DNA of 64,000 bases from the NCBI GenBank assembly GCA_023053685.1, contig JALIGW010000003.1, positions 136,769,126 through 136,833,125 on the forward strand. The letters run 5' to 3'. Every line of letters starts with the position of its first letter. Positions within the stretch are counted from its first letter, which is position 1. Below the pieces are notes generated by a model. It did not search any database. It worked only from the letters and a program-made list of their open reading frames with translations, and had not been told where the DNA came from. Positions 45,020 to 57,105 of this stretch are shown here, one piece after another. The position numbers and the translations under genes are program-made. Source of the DNA: Diadophis punctatus similis. Lineage: Eukaryota > Chordata > Lepidosauria > Squamata > Dipsadidae.

Positions 45020-46760
45020 TGCCATGTTAATACAGTTTTGAAATTTCCTTTCAGCTGAGTTTTAGGATTCTCTGGCACAGACTTTGAACAGCACAAATGA
45101 TCTACAAATGTAAACTGTATGATTACTTGTACAGTTGTGTTACTTGTCGGAGGCTGTAAAGGAAGGGGCAGAGAGGAAGTGATCACTGAACATGAATGCT
45201 AATTCTGTTCAGCTTGATGGGTCAAACGCTCTACAACCTAGGAAACTGTATTCCATCACTGTTTCAAGTACAACTTTGTGATGTCAAAGCCTCTTTGATG
45301 CATTTCAGTTTATATGCAATCTTGCCACAGTGTAGGCGGCACAGAGTGATTTAGCACAAAAAGAAAAGTGTAGCGGGGGAGCACATTACATTTTTTTGTG
45401 TATAGCGAAAGAGAACATTAAATGTTACTATTAGTTGCCATAGAGATGGGCATAAGTTCAGTTTAAGTGACAGCTTCTTTATGCTCCAAAATATTTTAAA
45501 AAGGAAGTCACGTGGAAGCTTGAATTGTTGCACTTATTATTATTATTTGTATTGTTATAAAAATGTTCTACATGAAGAATGAAGAAAACACTGAAGGGAT
45601 GCCTCGGACTAATGGAAACCAAACTGAAAGGTGAAAATTTCATTTATTATTGTTCTTCGTTAGGTTTCTAGGCTCTCCTTTTCTCCAGAAATTCAGGTTG
45701 GTATAAGACTCTCTTGACCATTTTTTTTACCACCACGTTGACCTGAGAAATGGTAAGAATTCGTTTTCACATCCAGAAACATGCTTAACGCTGGTTTCCT
45801 TTCTTTCTTTCAGTAGAAACAGCATAAAAACGGGGATGGGGAATGGATGGGGATGAAGTTATTGGACAGGGAAGGAAAGAAAAAAGAAAGAGGCATTTAT
45901 AAAAAAGATTGAATTCACAGTTCTTGTTAAGGATGAGAATAAAATCTCATAGAGTCAATGTGGATCTTTACTTGGAATTCAGACAGTTAGAAATAAAACC
46001 GAGATTAAAAGTCTAATAGAAAATATTTATTTCAGTACAAAAACAATAAATCCTGAATAATTACATCTTTGCTAAGAAACACGACCGTTCAGGTCAAGAG
46101 CTAAGGCAGAAGAAAATTAATGGTGGTTTAGGAATGTAGACTTGCGTAGTCATCATATCACATGTTCTGCTTGTATTGGAATGTACCATCATATTAGAAT
46201 AGGGGTGCATCATCCTGCATAGACATACAACTGGCAATATTCACACCGTGACAGTTCTTAAGTTTATACTCCGCATCATTCAAGTGATTATAAAGCAGAG
46301 ATTTCTCATGCCTTAGAAACCGCTTGTTTTTGATGCTCCATAGATTGAAAATTTATGAAATAAAACGTAAAGATTTTCTAAAAACAATGAGGGAGAAATG
46401 TAGACCTCTGGGGTAAGGTGTTACTAAACACAGAGGTGTTTAACTCTGTGGGGGCCACCACCGAGAAGACTGGTGGTCTTGTCCACGACACCTGAATTCA
46501 GAGGGAAATCAGATACTTAATGGATCTTCCAATTATTTCAATGTGGGCTAGGTGATGCTTGGTGTAACCCAATGCAACTCTATATCGAGTTATAGATCAT
46601 TACCAGACATGGAATTGGGTCTTTTGGTAATCTGGGCAACAAGTAGAGAAGATTTATCCTGCAATGGTGGGACTGATCATTCCGTAGATGATCAGTCTAT
46701 AGATCTGTGGATCTACTATAGATGTTTTAGATCATTCTGGACTAGTTGTAGCTTCTAGAT
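45020..46760. other. Unassigned, apparently unique DNA
   Basis: The longest stretch here without a recognised repeat. No exon with both splice sites found. It could contain distal regulatory sequence; nothing in the bases proves it. Confidence 0.45.
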
Positions 46761-47313
46761 CATCTCTAAAAATTTATTTATTTATTTATTTGGTTTTCTT
46801 ATATGCCGCCCAACTCCCGAGGGACTCAGGGCGGCGTACAGCACAGAAAAAAATACAAGAACAACCAATAAACAATTGGATTAAAATCAGAATATAAAAA
46901 TTAAAAATTACAATATTAAAAACCATCCAACAACCAGACATACCCGGGGGAATTGAACCACATGGAGCACATTACAGCAATCCAGCCAGCTGCCGACCAA
47001 ATCATGAGTTTCTGACATCAGAGCAACTTGGCCAAGGTCGTGTCCTAACTGAAGCAAAGTTTGGCACAAGGTACCTTTTCCCACCCAACCTCTACTTGCT
47101 TATGAAGTAGGGAGATCCAGAAGGATCTCTAAATCATGCGAGGTAAGGAGTCCCAAAGCATCTCTCATTTCCTTGGATGGTAACTGATATACAGAAGCTA
47201 AGTTGATCTTAGGTTGCATCATCCAGAGTTTGACAGACTCCAGGCCCCAGTTTTTCATGACATCTGCATCTTGGCCCAGGGTGGAAATATACACTGAATG
47301 TCATCAGCTAGAT

Positions 47314-48059
47314 CAGAGGTCACCAACCGTTTGGACCTCAGGGACCACTAAATTCATAATTTTAAATCCTGCAGACCACTAATATGATCTGCCTAATGAC
47401 CGGCTGGATGGGCATGGCCAACTCAATGTCACTCATGTCACGGGGCGCTTCGCCAGCCTCTACTCGCTCCTCCCCTCCCATCCACTCCTTGCCTCCCCGC
47501 CCGGGCTCCTTAGGGCCCCAACAGGAAGCAGTTGTTGGAGCTAAGCAGCCACCATGAGAAAAAGTTGGCAAAAACAGCTGGCTCATTTCAAATTGGATCT
47601 GACCGAGAAGGAGGCTCAGCAGAAGCACCTCACTGAGGACTACGAGCATAGGCTTTCCAAGCAGAGGGAATACCTCTGCGGTAGTGCAAGGCCAGGTACA
47701 GGCGCCTGGAGCCTCAGCGGACTGAGATGGTCAGCCAGTTCCAGGCCATGATGCAGTCCCACTGGAACAAGGTCCTCCAGTTCTCCGCCACCAGTGGCAC
47801 TTCCCTCCAGCCTTCACCCAAAGCCCCGCACCAGGAGGCCAAAGCAGACCCCAAGTCAGAATTTCTGCCCCCTTTGACCCACACAAAAAGACCCCGAAAT
47901 GGGAGACTCTCTGTAGCAACACAAACGTTCATTGCACGTATCTGTCCTAGGAGCTGTAGTTTGAGGACCCCTGATTTAGTGCAAATAATTTTTCTGCGGA
48001 CCACCAAAATTTTCTTGCAGACCACCAGTGGTCCATGGACCACCAGTCAGTGACCACTG
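47314..48059. mobile_element. hAT element carrying host-like exons (746 bp)
   Basis: CAGAGGTCACCAACCGTTTG and CCAGTCAGTGACCACTG are the ends; flanks AGCTAGAT (47306-47313) and AACTAGAT (48060-48067) match at 7 of 8. Terminal sequences repeat GACCACTA and GACCACC. No transposase. The interior encodes a coiled-coil-like protein fragment (next entry). Confidence 0.85.
47520..47855 (+). pseudogene. Captured coiled-coil gene fragment inside the hAT
   Basis: Translation with two single-base frame breaks gives, in order, LLELSSHHEKK, then LAHFKLDLTEKEAQQKHLTE, DYEHRLSKQRE, then KARYRRLEPQRTEM, VSQFQAMMQSHWNKVLQF and a proline-serine tail. The charged heptad-like pattern, high GC and sensible codons look like host coding sequence, without introns at the joins. 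It resembles centrosomal or cytoskeletal coiled-coil proteins in character; I cannot name the parent. Disabled by the frameshifts. Confidence 0.6.
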
Positions 48060-48529
48060 AACTAGATGGCCTCCCCCCCAGAGTCTTTGTATGGGGAGAA
48101 GTCCTGAGCATTGCAGTATCTTGCACTGGAATGAACAAGGCTTCAAGTACTGTCCCTCCATAACTGTTAACTCGGGAGTGCAGTGGCTGCAAAACAGTGT
48201 TGCTAATCCCGTTCCTTGCAAGCAATCCAGTAAGATACCATGATTCAATTGTATTGAAAGATGCTGAGAGGTCCATTAGGACCAGGAGAGGAGCAGTCCC
48301 TTCATCCATGTCCCAACAAAGACCATCCACCAGAGTGGTTAATGTCATTTCCATCCCACAAGTGGATATGAGTTATCCATTTTTTAGAACTCTCTGAAGT
48401 TGAGTCAACACTTCTTTCTCAACAACCTTCCCCCAAAGGGAAGGTCAGAGATAGGATATAAGGAGTAAAAGAAAGCCTCGGGAATCCAGGGCTTCAAGAG
48501 AGGGTACTGAACCACTTCCTTTAAAATAG

Positions 48530-49560
48530 ATGTCATTACTTCCTCCCCGAGAGAGGTGTTGGCAATTTCCTAATCCAGTTGCTTACATTCTGCAGGGAAA
48601 CCATGAATCCTGGCCCCAGGAGGCACAGCTCATACTGCAGAGCATATGAATGTCTGTCGGCTTCCAGTCTTTTTTTCCTTCCCTTCCAGGATCTGAATCA
48701 TTATAGCAACAGTTATAAGCACAATCCAGTGATTAGAGGGAGGTAAGGCAAATCTGTTACCAATATATAAGTGTGTCCTTTAATCTTTTATATACCAAGC
48801 ATTCAAAAAGGGGGTTATTAATTTGATCTTTTGGAATCCTGCTTCTTAATCCTGCAAATTCCTTAAAGAGAATTTTTCATGATATGGAAAACAAAATTAG
48901 GGTCAGCTAATCCAGAATCCAATTTTGCTAAAATCCAAATGGCAAATTTTCTATACTAATTGGCTTATAATTCATTACATTTGCATTTTTCCTTATCAGG
49001 GGAACATACATTGATTTCATTCCCAAATGTAATCTATGACAGAAAGGTTTCCCATTCACGTTGTGATCACTGCTTCTGATCTGAATTTCCTTCCTTCTCT
49101 TAAACTTTTTGAAAGAAAAAACCAACAATGTATTATTTAAAGCACATAGGTTTTGCAATATACTAGGTTTCTAGAGTAACAATTTACACAACTAGCTGAC
49201 ACAGTTGCTCTTCTCTATACAGAAATTTAATATTTCTCAGCATCTCTTTTGTTGAAAGATGGTGGAACTGATTTATATAGCATCAATTGGCTGAAAATGG
49301 GGGACGCAATACATTATAGTGTTGTCTGTTTCTTCACCAGGTGCACATACCCTTCTAATGAAATGGAAATATTTGTTTCCCCTTTCAATGTACAATTTAA
49401 CCTTCACCTGATGAATTTCTCAAGGGAGATAAAATCCAGGAACAGTGAATTTTGGCTGGTTTATCATCTTAGTGGGTAAGAGGGATTCTGTAGCTGGGTG
49501 ACGCACAGAGAAACATTATATAAAAGCTATGCAATGATTTATACATAACCATAGAATACT
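48530..49560. other. Unassigned non-coding DNA
   Basis: The first ~150 bases may still be LINE; the rest is unrecognised. Confidence 0.45.
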
Positions 49561-49566
49561 AGATTG

Positions 49567-49920
49567 AATTTCTTTTTTTAAAAAGTTTTTTTATTTATAA
49601 TACAATTAAAAAACAAAAAGACATGGATATGACGTGATAATCCAGTTTACATATTTTCATCAAGTTACTTCTTTTCCTAAATATAAGTCTTTGTCTCTAT
49701 ATTAATATATCTCCCTTTTATATACAATATTAATTCCATTTACCTTCTTTAATAATATGAAAATCTATACATCTCCGGTTTATCGCTAGTGTATAATCCC
49801 AACATTCCTCTTAAATTCCCACCAATAGTATAATTTGTCCCAGATTTTGAAATACTCTGGTTCATTTTTATCTTTTAACTCCATCGTAACTCATCTGCGA
49901 AAGCCTGTGTTTTGAATATT
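49567..49920 (-). other. AT-rich, possibly L1-derived
   Basis: Begins with a poly(T)-rich edge TTCTTTTTTTAAAAAG, as a reversed poly(A) tail would. No coding motif confirms it. Confidence 0.3.
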
Positions 49921-49924
49921 TCTT

Positions 49925-50470
49925 TTTTATTTTATTTATTTTATTTATTTATTAAAATTTCTATGCCGCCCAACTCCCCGAGGACTCTGGGCGGCTAACA
50001 ACAGGTATAGAAACATATAATCAATAAAAGCAATATTTTAAAAAACATGTTAAAATACTATCACTATTTTAAAAAGAACTTTTATTCATACCCCGCCTGC
50101 TGGAAGAGCCAAGTTTTTATTGCTTTACGGAAGGCCAGCAGGGTGGGGATAGTCCTGATCTCCGGAGGGAGTTGGTTCCAAAGGGAGGGGGCTCCCACAG
50201 AGAAGGCTCTCCCCCTCGGCCCCACCAACCGGCATTGCTTGGTCGATGGGACCTGGAGGAGACCAACTCTGTGGGCCCTGACCGGTCGTAGGGAGGTATG
50301 CGGCAGGATGCGGTCCCGAAGGTAACCTGGCCCTGAGCTATGTAGGGCTTTAAAGGTAACGACCAACACCTTAAATTGGATCCAGAGACTAATGGGCAGC
50401 CAATGCAGCTGGCAGAGGATCGGTGTTACGTGGGTGCATCTGGGTACACCCACCACAGCTCGCTTAATCT
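49925..50470 (-). mobile_element. L2-type LINE 3' end
   Basis: The minus strand encodes an almost unbroken C-terminus: HVTPILCQLHWLPISLWIQF, KVLVVTFKALHSSGPGYLRD, then GRAFSVGAPSLWNQLPPEIR and FRKAIKTWLF. This is the L2-type segment following the reverse transcriptase. The 3' end has CTATGCCGCCCAACTCCCCG and (TTTAT)n. 5' truncated. Confidence 0.85.
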
Positions 50471-50489
50471 CTAATCCTTGATTTTCTTG

Positions 50490-50830
50490 AACGTACATTA
50501 CATTAAAAAAAAACACCACATTTGTAATCGAGAGACTTTAGAAATGGGCAACTATTAATTCAAAGAAAAAAGTTTGGTGAGGTTTAGTCAGGCTTGGAAG
50601 CATATTTATTGTGCCATTATATAGAACATTCATCAACATTCTACCAAATGTGAGCAGCATCCCAAAGTGAAAATCGTTTGGCTGAAGCATCACTTAAAAT
50701 CTTGGGGACAGAAAAAGTGGTGGGTTGTGTAGGGGAAACAGAAGAAAAAGTTTGATTCCTGGACAGCCACAATAATCAAAGGGCTAAGGCAAGAAGACAG
50801 ACCTCAGTTAAAGCAAAGGGAATACAGTAG
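50490..50830. other. Unassigned non-coding DNA
   Basis: Nothing recognised. Confidence 0.5.
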
Positions 50831-50837
50831 TAAATAA

Positions 50838-51238
50838 TACAGGTAGACCTCAACTTACAACCTTTTGTTTAGTGACTGTTCAAAGTTACAAGAGCACTGA
50901 AAAAAGTGACTTATGACTGTTTTTTACCTGTACGACCTTTGCAGCACCCACATGGTCATGTGATCAAAATTTGAAGGCTTGGCAACTGGCAGGTATTTCT
51001 GACCCATTGCAGTGTCCCAGGGTCATGTGATCACCTTTTGCGACCTTCTGACAAGCAAAGTCAATGGGGAAACCAGCGTCACTCGACAATCCTGTTACTA
51101 ACTTAACAACTGCAGTGATTCTCTTAACCACTGTGACAAGAAAGGTGGCAAAATGGGGCAGAACTCGCTTTACCACTGCCTTGCCTAGCAACTTAAATTT
51201 TGGGCTCTATTGCAATCGTAAGTCAAGGACTACTTGTA
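50838..51238. mobile_element. TA-target MITE, copy 3 of 4 (401 bp)
   Basis: TACAGGTAGACCTCAACTTA and AAGTCAAGGACTACTTGTA are inverted and flanked by TA; the interior is reversed relative to copies 1, 2 and 4. Confidence 0.88.
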
Positions 51239-51241
51239 ACC

Positions 51242-51516
51242 AGCGGTGAAATCTATTTACCTTACCTACCGGTTCAGAAGTGCACGCTTCGCGCGCACTT
51301 TTTAATCCGCGCTCCGCTCACGCGCACACTTTTTCACCCTCTGCGCATGCGCAGAAAGCTTTGCGCATGCGCAGAGGGTTAAAAAAAAGAAAATTGGTGA
51401 CATCCGGGTGGGTGGGCAGAGCCTCAATGCTGCCGTCGCTACCGATTCACTGAACCACAGGCAGTCGCCGTTCCCTGTATGCCCGTACCGGGCCGAACCG
51501 GTAGCATTTCACCCCT
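51242..51516. mobile_element. hAT MITE with NRF1-type hairpin
   Basis: CAGCGGTGAAATCTATTTAC and GGTAGCATTTCACCCCTG are inverted. Perfect TGCGCATGCGCA 12-mers lie at 51342 and 51362 in a hairpin. The target duplication is unclear; it starts four bases after the preceding MITE. Confidence 0.8.
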
Positions 51517-51743
51517 GCGTTATAACCCAAGAAGCAGGAATACAATGTAAAAGTGGTCATAGAAGTGGCATGACAAAGAGAAAGGAGGAGAGGGTTGCCA
51601 GAAAACTTCCCACCAGGAAGAAAACCCTTCAGAAGATCTAAGGACAGGAAGAGGGGCATGCTTGTGGCAGGGGAAAGGCCCTGCAAACTGGGCATGCTGA
51701 GAGTCGGTAGCCTGGGAAGGCAGGGAAGCCATGGGGTGGGGTG

Positions 51744-52369
51744 CAGTGGTGGGTTCCTACCGGTGCGGTCCACTCTATAGCACTGGTAGCGGTCCGCTGG
51801 TGACATCACAGTACCGGTGCGGTTGGTTGCCGGTGCCTGGGCGCCATCATTTTTTTTAAAAAAATTTTTTTTAAATTTTCTTCTGCGCATGCCCAGCCAT
51901 TCCGGCACTGCGCATGCGCTGCCTTCCTACCCCACAGTGAGTCCAAGCAGGGGAGGATGGCTGAGGGAGCGTGTGAGACACTGAAAAAACGGGCGGCAGG
52001 AGCTATCTCCATTCCCTTCCCTTCAGCAGTCCGAGAAGCCACGAACGTGCGGTGATGATCCTAGGCATTTTTGCACGTTTGAGGCTTCTCGAACTGCTGA
52101 GGGGAGGGGGGATGGGTGGCAGGAGCCTAGGATCATCGAATGGGGAGAAGCATTCAGGCCGGATGGAGCCTCCTAGAAGAACCGCTGCCGCGGTCTTGCT
52201 GCTCCCGCTGCGGGGGGCTGCGTTGCGGGTGGGCAATGCCCCCCTGCTTCTCCAGCCGCTGCCAAGCTCCCGAGGCCCACGCCCACCTGGTCACATGGCT
52301 GGCAAGCCACACCCACAAAATAAACCACGCCCGCAGAGTGGTAGTAAAAAAATTAGGAACCCGCCCCTG
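51744..52369. mobile_element. hAT MITE, CAGGGGTGGGTTC family, longest copy (626 bp)
   Basis: CAGTGGTGGGTTCCTACCGG and TTAGGAACCCGCCCCTG bound it. Flanks GTGGGGTG (51736-51743) and GAGGGGTG (52370-52377) match at 7 of 8. The GC-rich interior includes TGCGCATGCGCT near 51909 and diverged inverted blocks AGCAGTCCGAGAAGCC / GGCTTCTCGAACTGCT. Confidence 0.88.
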
Positions 52370-52494
52370 GAGGGGTGGGAAAAGAGTTCCAACTTTTACG
52401 TAATCCTTTAAACTCAACTGCGAAAGGTCTTATTGAGGATTCTTGCTGGTGCAAATCGGGATAATCAGAATAGTTCTACTAGGGTTGGATTGTT

Positions 52495-52660
52495 ACACAC
52501 ACACACACACACACACACAATCAGACATACACTTATGGCTTTTCATGAGCAATTGTTGCCATGCGTTTCCAAAGGGAGGAGGAAAAAGCAGGTTCTGCCT
52601 GAGAGAGAGAGAGAGAGAGAGAGAGGTTGGAGGGGTGGGGGGAGAGAGAGAGAGAGAGAC
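52495..52660 (+). repeat. (CA)n and (GA)n microsatellites
   Basis: About 12 CA units at 52496-52519 and two GA runs at 52600-52625 and 52643-52660. Confidence 0.93.
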
Positions 52661-53040
52661 TCTGCATTTCATTTTAGAAAATGCCATTTATAATTGCTCA
52701 CACTGTTACTTGGCTCAGAAGATGAGTTGCGTTGCTTGAAATCACCCAGCATATTTCGTCCTGATTAACAAACACTCCATACCTTTTCAAGAACAGCGAA
52801 GAAGACAGACGGGATAATTTTTTTTTAAATGCAAACAAAATGGAAAGGATAGCAGGAAAGAAATAAGACGAGCCAGTAATATTAAGCTTCTCTTCCTGTT
52901 GTTCCCCCACCCCTTAATTTTCTTTAGTTAGCAGGCAAACATATTCTGAAACTAGGGGCTCTTTTCATCTCAGGGCAAAGGACTACCAAATTCACCATCT
53001 CAGGTAGCAGGTTTAGAAGCCACTTGCTGGAATTGAGAGA

Positions 53041-53125
53041 GGATTAAAAGAATCCTACAACATAGACCAACTGCTCAGCTTTACTCGATGGTATATAGGA
53101 CGATTCAGCAAGGGACGTGATATTG
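53041..53125 (+). other. Candidate upstream non-coding exon
   Basis: Repeat-free sequence ends at TATTG followed by a strong donor GTGAGTACTG from 53126. It is on the same strand as, and 2.5 kb before, the ATG exon at 55619. The 5' edge is unknown; 53041 is arbitrary. This is inference from a splice consensus only; no promoter or CpG island is evident. Confidence 0.35.
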
Positions 53126-53770
53126 GTGAGTACTGTACCTTCCCCCCACTGAAACAGAGTTTTGCTTTCTTTAAAACAAAATATCTTTCATTTGCTCCTG
53201 CTCCGTATCTTTTGAATGCCTGGGAGGGCAGGGCGGGGGTTTAAATCTTTATGACATGTATTTTGTTTCCTCCTCTTGTAAATCTATAGTGGCAGCTCTT
53301 CATTGTCCTTCTTTCCCATTCTGAATGAACATTTTGGCAAACTAAGGGGCTTAAGCTTTGTGCTCACTTTTCACGCTGAAACATTTATAATGCACCTTAC
53401 TTTATGGCATTATCGAAGGAGGGGAGAAGCAAGCCTCAAACTGCTAGGATGGTAGTTCTTGATAAGAGCTGGTTCTGGTCACTGAAGCATTTTATTGCCT
53501 TGCGTGTTACCATAATAATGTAACTTTATAGCCTCGTTACTCTTTTGGTCAATCATCAAAATGGGCTTTGAGGGGGGGCAAACGGATGAGTACATGACTA
53601 GGCGGGAAACATTGATATAAGTTAATAATTGTGTTTGTGTGTTCTTAGCAATTTGGTGCGAAACAACGGCAGAACAAAAGAATGGAGGAGAGTGGAACAA
53701 AATCTTGCATATTCATACAAATATTCTCATTCACAGACCCACATTCACGCATAACACACACACACACACA

Positions 53771-53813
<43 letters not shown>

Positions 53814-54800
53814 TTGTTGAGAAAGTTTGTTTAGTAGATGGAACTGAGGGGGGGGGGTGTCTCATCATCTTGAGGGTAGTGTCACCTTCTGTTGCCTGGT
53901 AACGTCCTTCCCTGCTGTTTTGCTATCAGATAAAAGAAGTCCCGTCAATGTTATACATTATTCATCTGCGTTCCAATCAAATAATCAAAATTATTTGCTT
54001 GCACTGGGGAATATTTAACCAGATCAAAAGAATCTGGACTAGAAAGCACTGGATTGTTGCCACTGGCAGGCAGTTTTTGGTATGTGTCCATATATGTCTG
54101 TATGCATGTGTACACATACACACACACATTATTGTTAGTAATTATATTTTGGTGTGTAATAGATACTAGCAGAAACCTATATTGAAAAATTGCAGAGGTT
54201 GGCTGATTCCACAGGCATGGAATTACCGAAATCAGTTAATGCTAACTATTGAAATTACAGTGCTAAATTAGGTTAATAGAGTTGGGGTTTTTTTTTCTTT
54301 TGAGATATACACTTTTGAAAGATCTTTAGAAATGCTAAGAAAAGGAAACCATCTCTTTCAAAGCAAGCATTTTCAAAAGAGAAGAATGCAGTAAAATCTA
54401 TGTCTACATATAATTGTTTGGCAAATGCTGGATCTAAACACATAACATAGCTATTTTGCAGAGGAAGAAAACTTACAAACCAGTGAAAGGTAAGATAGAG
54501 CCAGGATTGCTGTTTTAAAAAAAATGCTGTGTGTATATCTTGTATGTGTGTCAAGAAAAACACTACCTCTCAGAATTCAACTTTTACCAAAAACCTCTGA
54601 CAATGTGGTAAGGCTAATTACTCTCTCTAGCATTTTAAAAGCTGTCAGTGTGAAGTCACTTTAATCCTCCCTCGTGAAATCTTCAAGAAATTAAAATGGA
54701 CTGACTCATTTCAAGCAAAAAATAAAATAAAAATCTAATCCTCTTGGAACTACCATATTTTTTTCACCTAGCTGTAATTGTTAACATTTATTTGCCAATA
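53126..54800 (+). other. Putative intron 1, first part
   Basis: Mostly unassigned; holds a (CA)n microsatellite at 53753-53809. No exon or transposon recognised otherwise. Confidence 0.4.
53753..53809 (+). repeat. (CA)n microsatellite
   Basis: About 28 CA units with one ATA interruption. Confidence 0.95.
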
Positions 54801-54841
54801 GATATCTGGGTTTCTTAGAATGTTAATGCAGTTAACATAAT

Positions 54842-55300
<459 letters not shown>

Positions 55301-55618
55301 CTGGGTTTCTTAGAATTTTAATGCAGTTAACATAATATAGTCACGGTCAATACTTTTAAGAGGAAAGTAGATAGCAAGAGGTGTTTTAAAAGATGTGTTT
55401 TATACACAGAAACACCTAAAATCTAAAAACCTTCATGATACATGAAGATATACTGTATATGTGTGTGTGTTTTATAGCGATAAATATTGAGGGGAAAGGT
55501 ACAAAATGCCTCAATTACTATGCTAGGTTAACGTAAACATTGTCTATATGTTCATTAAATTGAGTTACTTTAAATATTGCAGGAATTTTATATTTAAAGA
55601 TATTTCTTCCTTTTTCAG

Positions 55619-55752
55619 GAAACTGGCTATATCAATTTGGGCAGCTGAATAACTGACCGCAAAATCCTCCAAGATGGATAGTCCATTCAAGATGGATTAT
55701 CTGCTGGATGTCGATGCTGCTTACCGGCTGTTTTACAGTCAAGGAGCTCAAG
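55619..55752 (+). other. Exon with start codon: 5' leader and first coding part
   Basis: Acceptor tract TTCTTCCTTTTTCAG ends at 55618 and the donor AAG/GTATTG follows 55752. The first 55 bases are leader with a TAA in frame, 24 bases before the ATG. Length 134 bases. A branch-like TTAAAGATAT lies just upstream of the acceptor. A CTCF-like motif is 48 bases downstream. Confidence 0.65.
55674..55752 (+). CDS. N-terminal coding exon of an unidentified protein
   Basis: ATG at 55674 has a strong initiation context (AAGATGG: A at -3, G at +4) and an in-frame TAA shortly before it, which fixes the start. Twenty-six full codons encode MDSPFKMDYLLDVDAAYRLF followed by YSQGAQ, and one base is left over, so the next intron is phase 1. 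There is no signal peptide; the segment is mildly acidic with an amphipathic stretch. I do not recognise the family. No matching downstream exon is visible before the window ends, so intron 2 exceeds 8 kb. It may be a spurious exon, but acceptor, stop, Kozak and donor all fit. Confidence 0.6.
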
Positions 55753-55799
55753 GTATTGTTTTGAGATGGCTATTTATGCATTGCTCAACATAACATGGT

Positions 55800-55812
55800 A
55801 GCCCTCTGGTGG
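55800..55812 (-). promoter_or_regulatory. CTCF-like motif
   Basis: The minus strand reads CCACCAGAGGGCT, matching the core CCASYAGRKGGC exactly. Confidence 0.35.
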
Positions 55813-56190
55813 AAAAGGCACTAGGGAAAATTAAAGCTCCTTTCTCCAGAATGAGCTGAGAACTGAAGACATCAAGGCAGCTTGATGTCTAGAACTGTAT
55901 AAATGAAGTAATTTTTATTTTAAAAATGTGGAAATATGTTATGCAAAACAGATTGGTACAGATTGTGAACACAACCTGTTCTAGATCAGCTGTCTTCTTC
56001 AAACAGAATGATGGGTGCCTTTCTTTCAAATAGTAAATGAAACAAGATAGTGGTGGCAAAGGGCCAGCACTCAAAAAAGAAAAGAAAAAAGACAAACGTT
56101 GATAGACTTTTCCTGGCCCAGATTGAAGCCAATGTATAATAATGTACTTTCAAAGTTTAATTAATACCTAAAGATTAAATGCATGACTAA
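55813..56190. other. Unassigned intronic DNA
   Basis: Nothing recognised. Confidence 0.5.
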
Positions 56191-56192
56191 TA

Positions 56193-56268
56193 TTCTATTC
56201 CATTCCATTCCATTCCATTCCATTCCATCCCATCCCATCCCATCCCATCCCATCCCATCCCATCCCAT
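56193..56268 (+). repeat. (ATTCC)n then (ATCCC)n microsatellite
   Basis: About six ATTCC and eight ATCCC pentamers. Confidence 0.95.
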
Positions 56269-56299
56269 GCTGTCAGCTTGATGCTGAATCTTAGTAATT

Positions 56300-56515
56300 T
56301 TTAGATTTATTATTAGAGTTGGAAGGGACCTTGTAGGTCATCTAGTCCAACCCCCTGCTCAAGCAGGAGTTCCTACACCATTTGAGACAGATGGCAGTCC
56401 AGTCTCTCCTTGAAGGTCACAAGTGTTTGGGCTCTCACAACCTCCGCTGGCAAGCTGTTCCACTGGTTGATCGCTCTCACCGTCAGAAAGTTTCTCCTCA
56501 CTTCTCACTCCTCAC
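56300..56515 (-). mobile_element. CR1 LINE 3' fragment
   Basis: AGAGTTGGAAGGGACCTTGT, CAACCCCCTGCTCAAGCAGG and GGCAAGCTGTTCCACTGGTT are the reverse of the CR1 end at 10840-11290. Confidence 0.9.
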
Positions 56516-56519
56516 CAAT

Positions 56520-56940
56520 TAAATATATGGACTTTCCATAGGATGATATGTCCTCAACATGGTGTTTTAGGTTTCTCAATAGTGTCTTCACTGGTCCTGT
56601 AATTAAGTCCATCTGCCATGTTCCCAGACATCATCTTCTCCTCTTTCCTTTCACTTTTTCCAGCATTTTGTTTGTTTGTTTGTTTGTTTGTTTATCAAAT
56701 GTGTATGCTGTCCATCTTGCCAAAAACATACATTTTGTTTATCCATGTGATTTTCTTAGTAAAATGCAGAAGGGGTTTAGCATGTGTTCTCTCATAGAGT
56801 CTGAAATTATGCCTTTGCTGTTATCACTAAAGTGAACCAATATACTGCAATCATTCCTCCTGGGAATGGCTCTTCCAGACAATTTTTAAAGATTAATAGC
56901 AGACAAAATAGTGGAGAATATTAGACAGGAGGGCTAGTAT
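56520..56940. other. Unassigned intronic DNA
   Basis: Includes a short (TTTG)n run near 56665; otherwise nothing recognised. Confidence 0.5.
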
Positions 56941-56942
56941 AA

Positions 56943-56943
<1 letters not shown>

Positions 56944-57004
<61 letters not shown>

Positions 57005-57047
57005 CCTTCGGGAGTTGGGCGGCATAGAAATATAAACAAATAAACAA

Positions 57048-57078
<31 letters not shown>

Positions 57079-57104
57079 CATACTGTACATACATACACAC
57101 ACAA
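56944..57104 (+). repeat. (CA)n and (ATAC)n microsatellites
   Basis: About 29 CA units, an L2-like scrap CCTTCGGGAGTTGGGCGGCA, then ATAAAC and about ten CATA units. The scrap suggests the arrays flank an LINE tail. Confidence 0.9.
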
Positions 57105-57105
57105 T

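Larger units (their letters stand above)
46765..48520 (-). mobile_element. L2-type LINE, split by a hAT
   Basis: The 3' end (TTATTTATTTGG then ATGCCGCCCAACTCCCGAGG) is at 46770-46860. The minus strand at 48065-48360 encodes reverse transcriptase motif A in the form APLLVLMDLSASFNTIE followed by LLARNGISNTVLQ, matching the L2-type LLVLLDLSAAFDTID. The hAT at 47314-48059 lies between. Intervening sequence is too decayed to read. Confidence 0.65.

Noticed and set aside
44632..45186. 184-codon arginine/glutamate/glycine-rich frame
   Set aside because: It is the purine strand of a C/T low-complexity tract; no domain, promoter or splice context.
51242..51249. Clean 8-base target duplication for the hAT at 51242-51516
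   Set aside because: Flanks CTTGTAAC and CGTTATAA do not match without shifting by one base, so no duplication is claimed.
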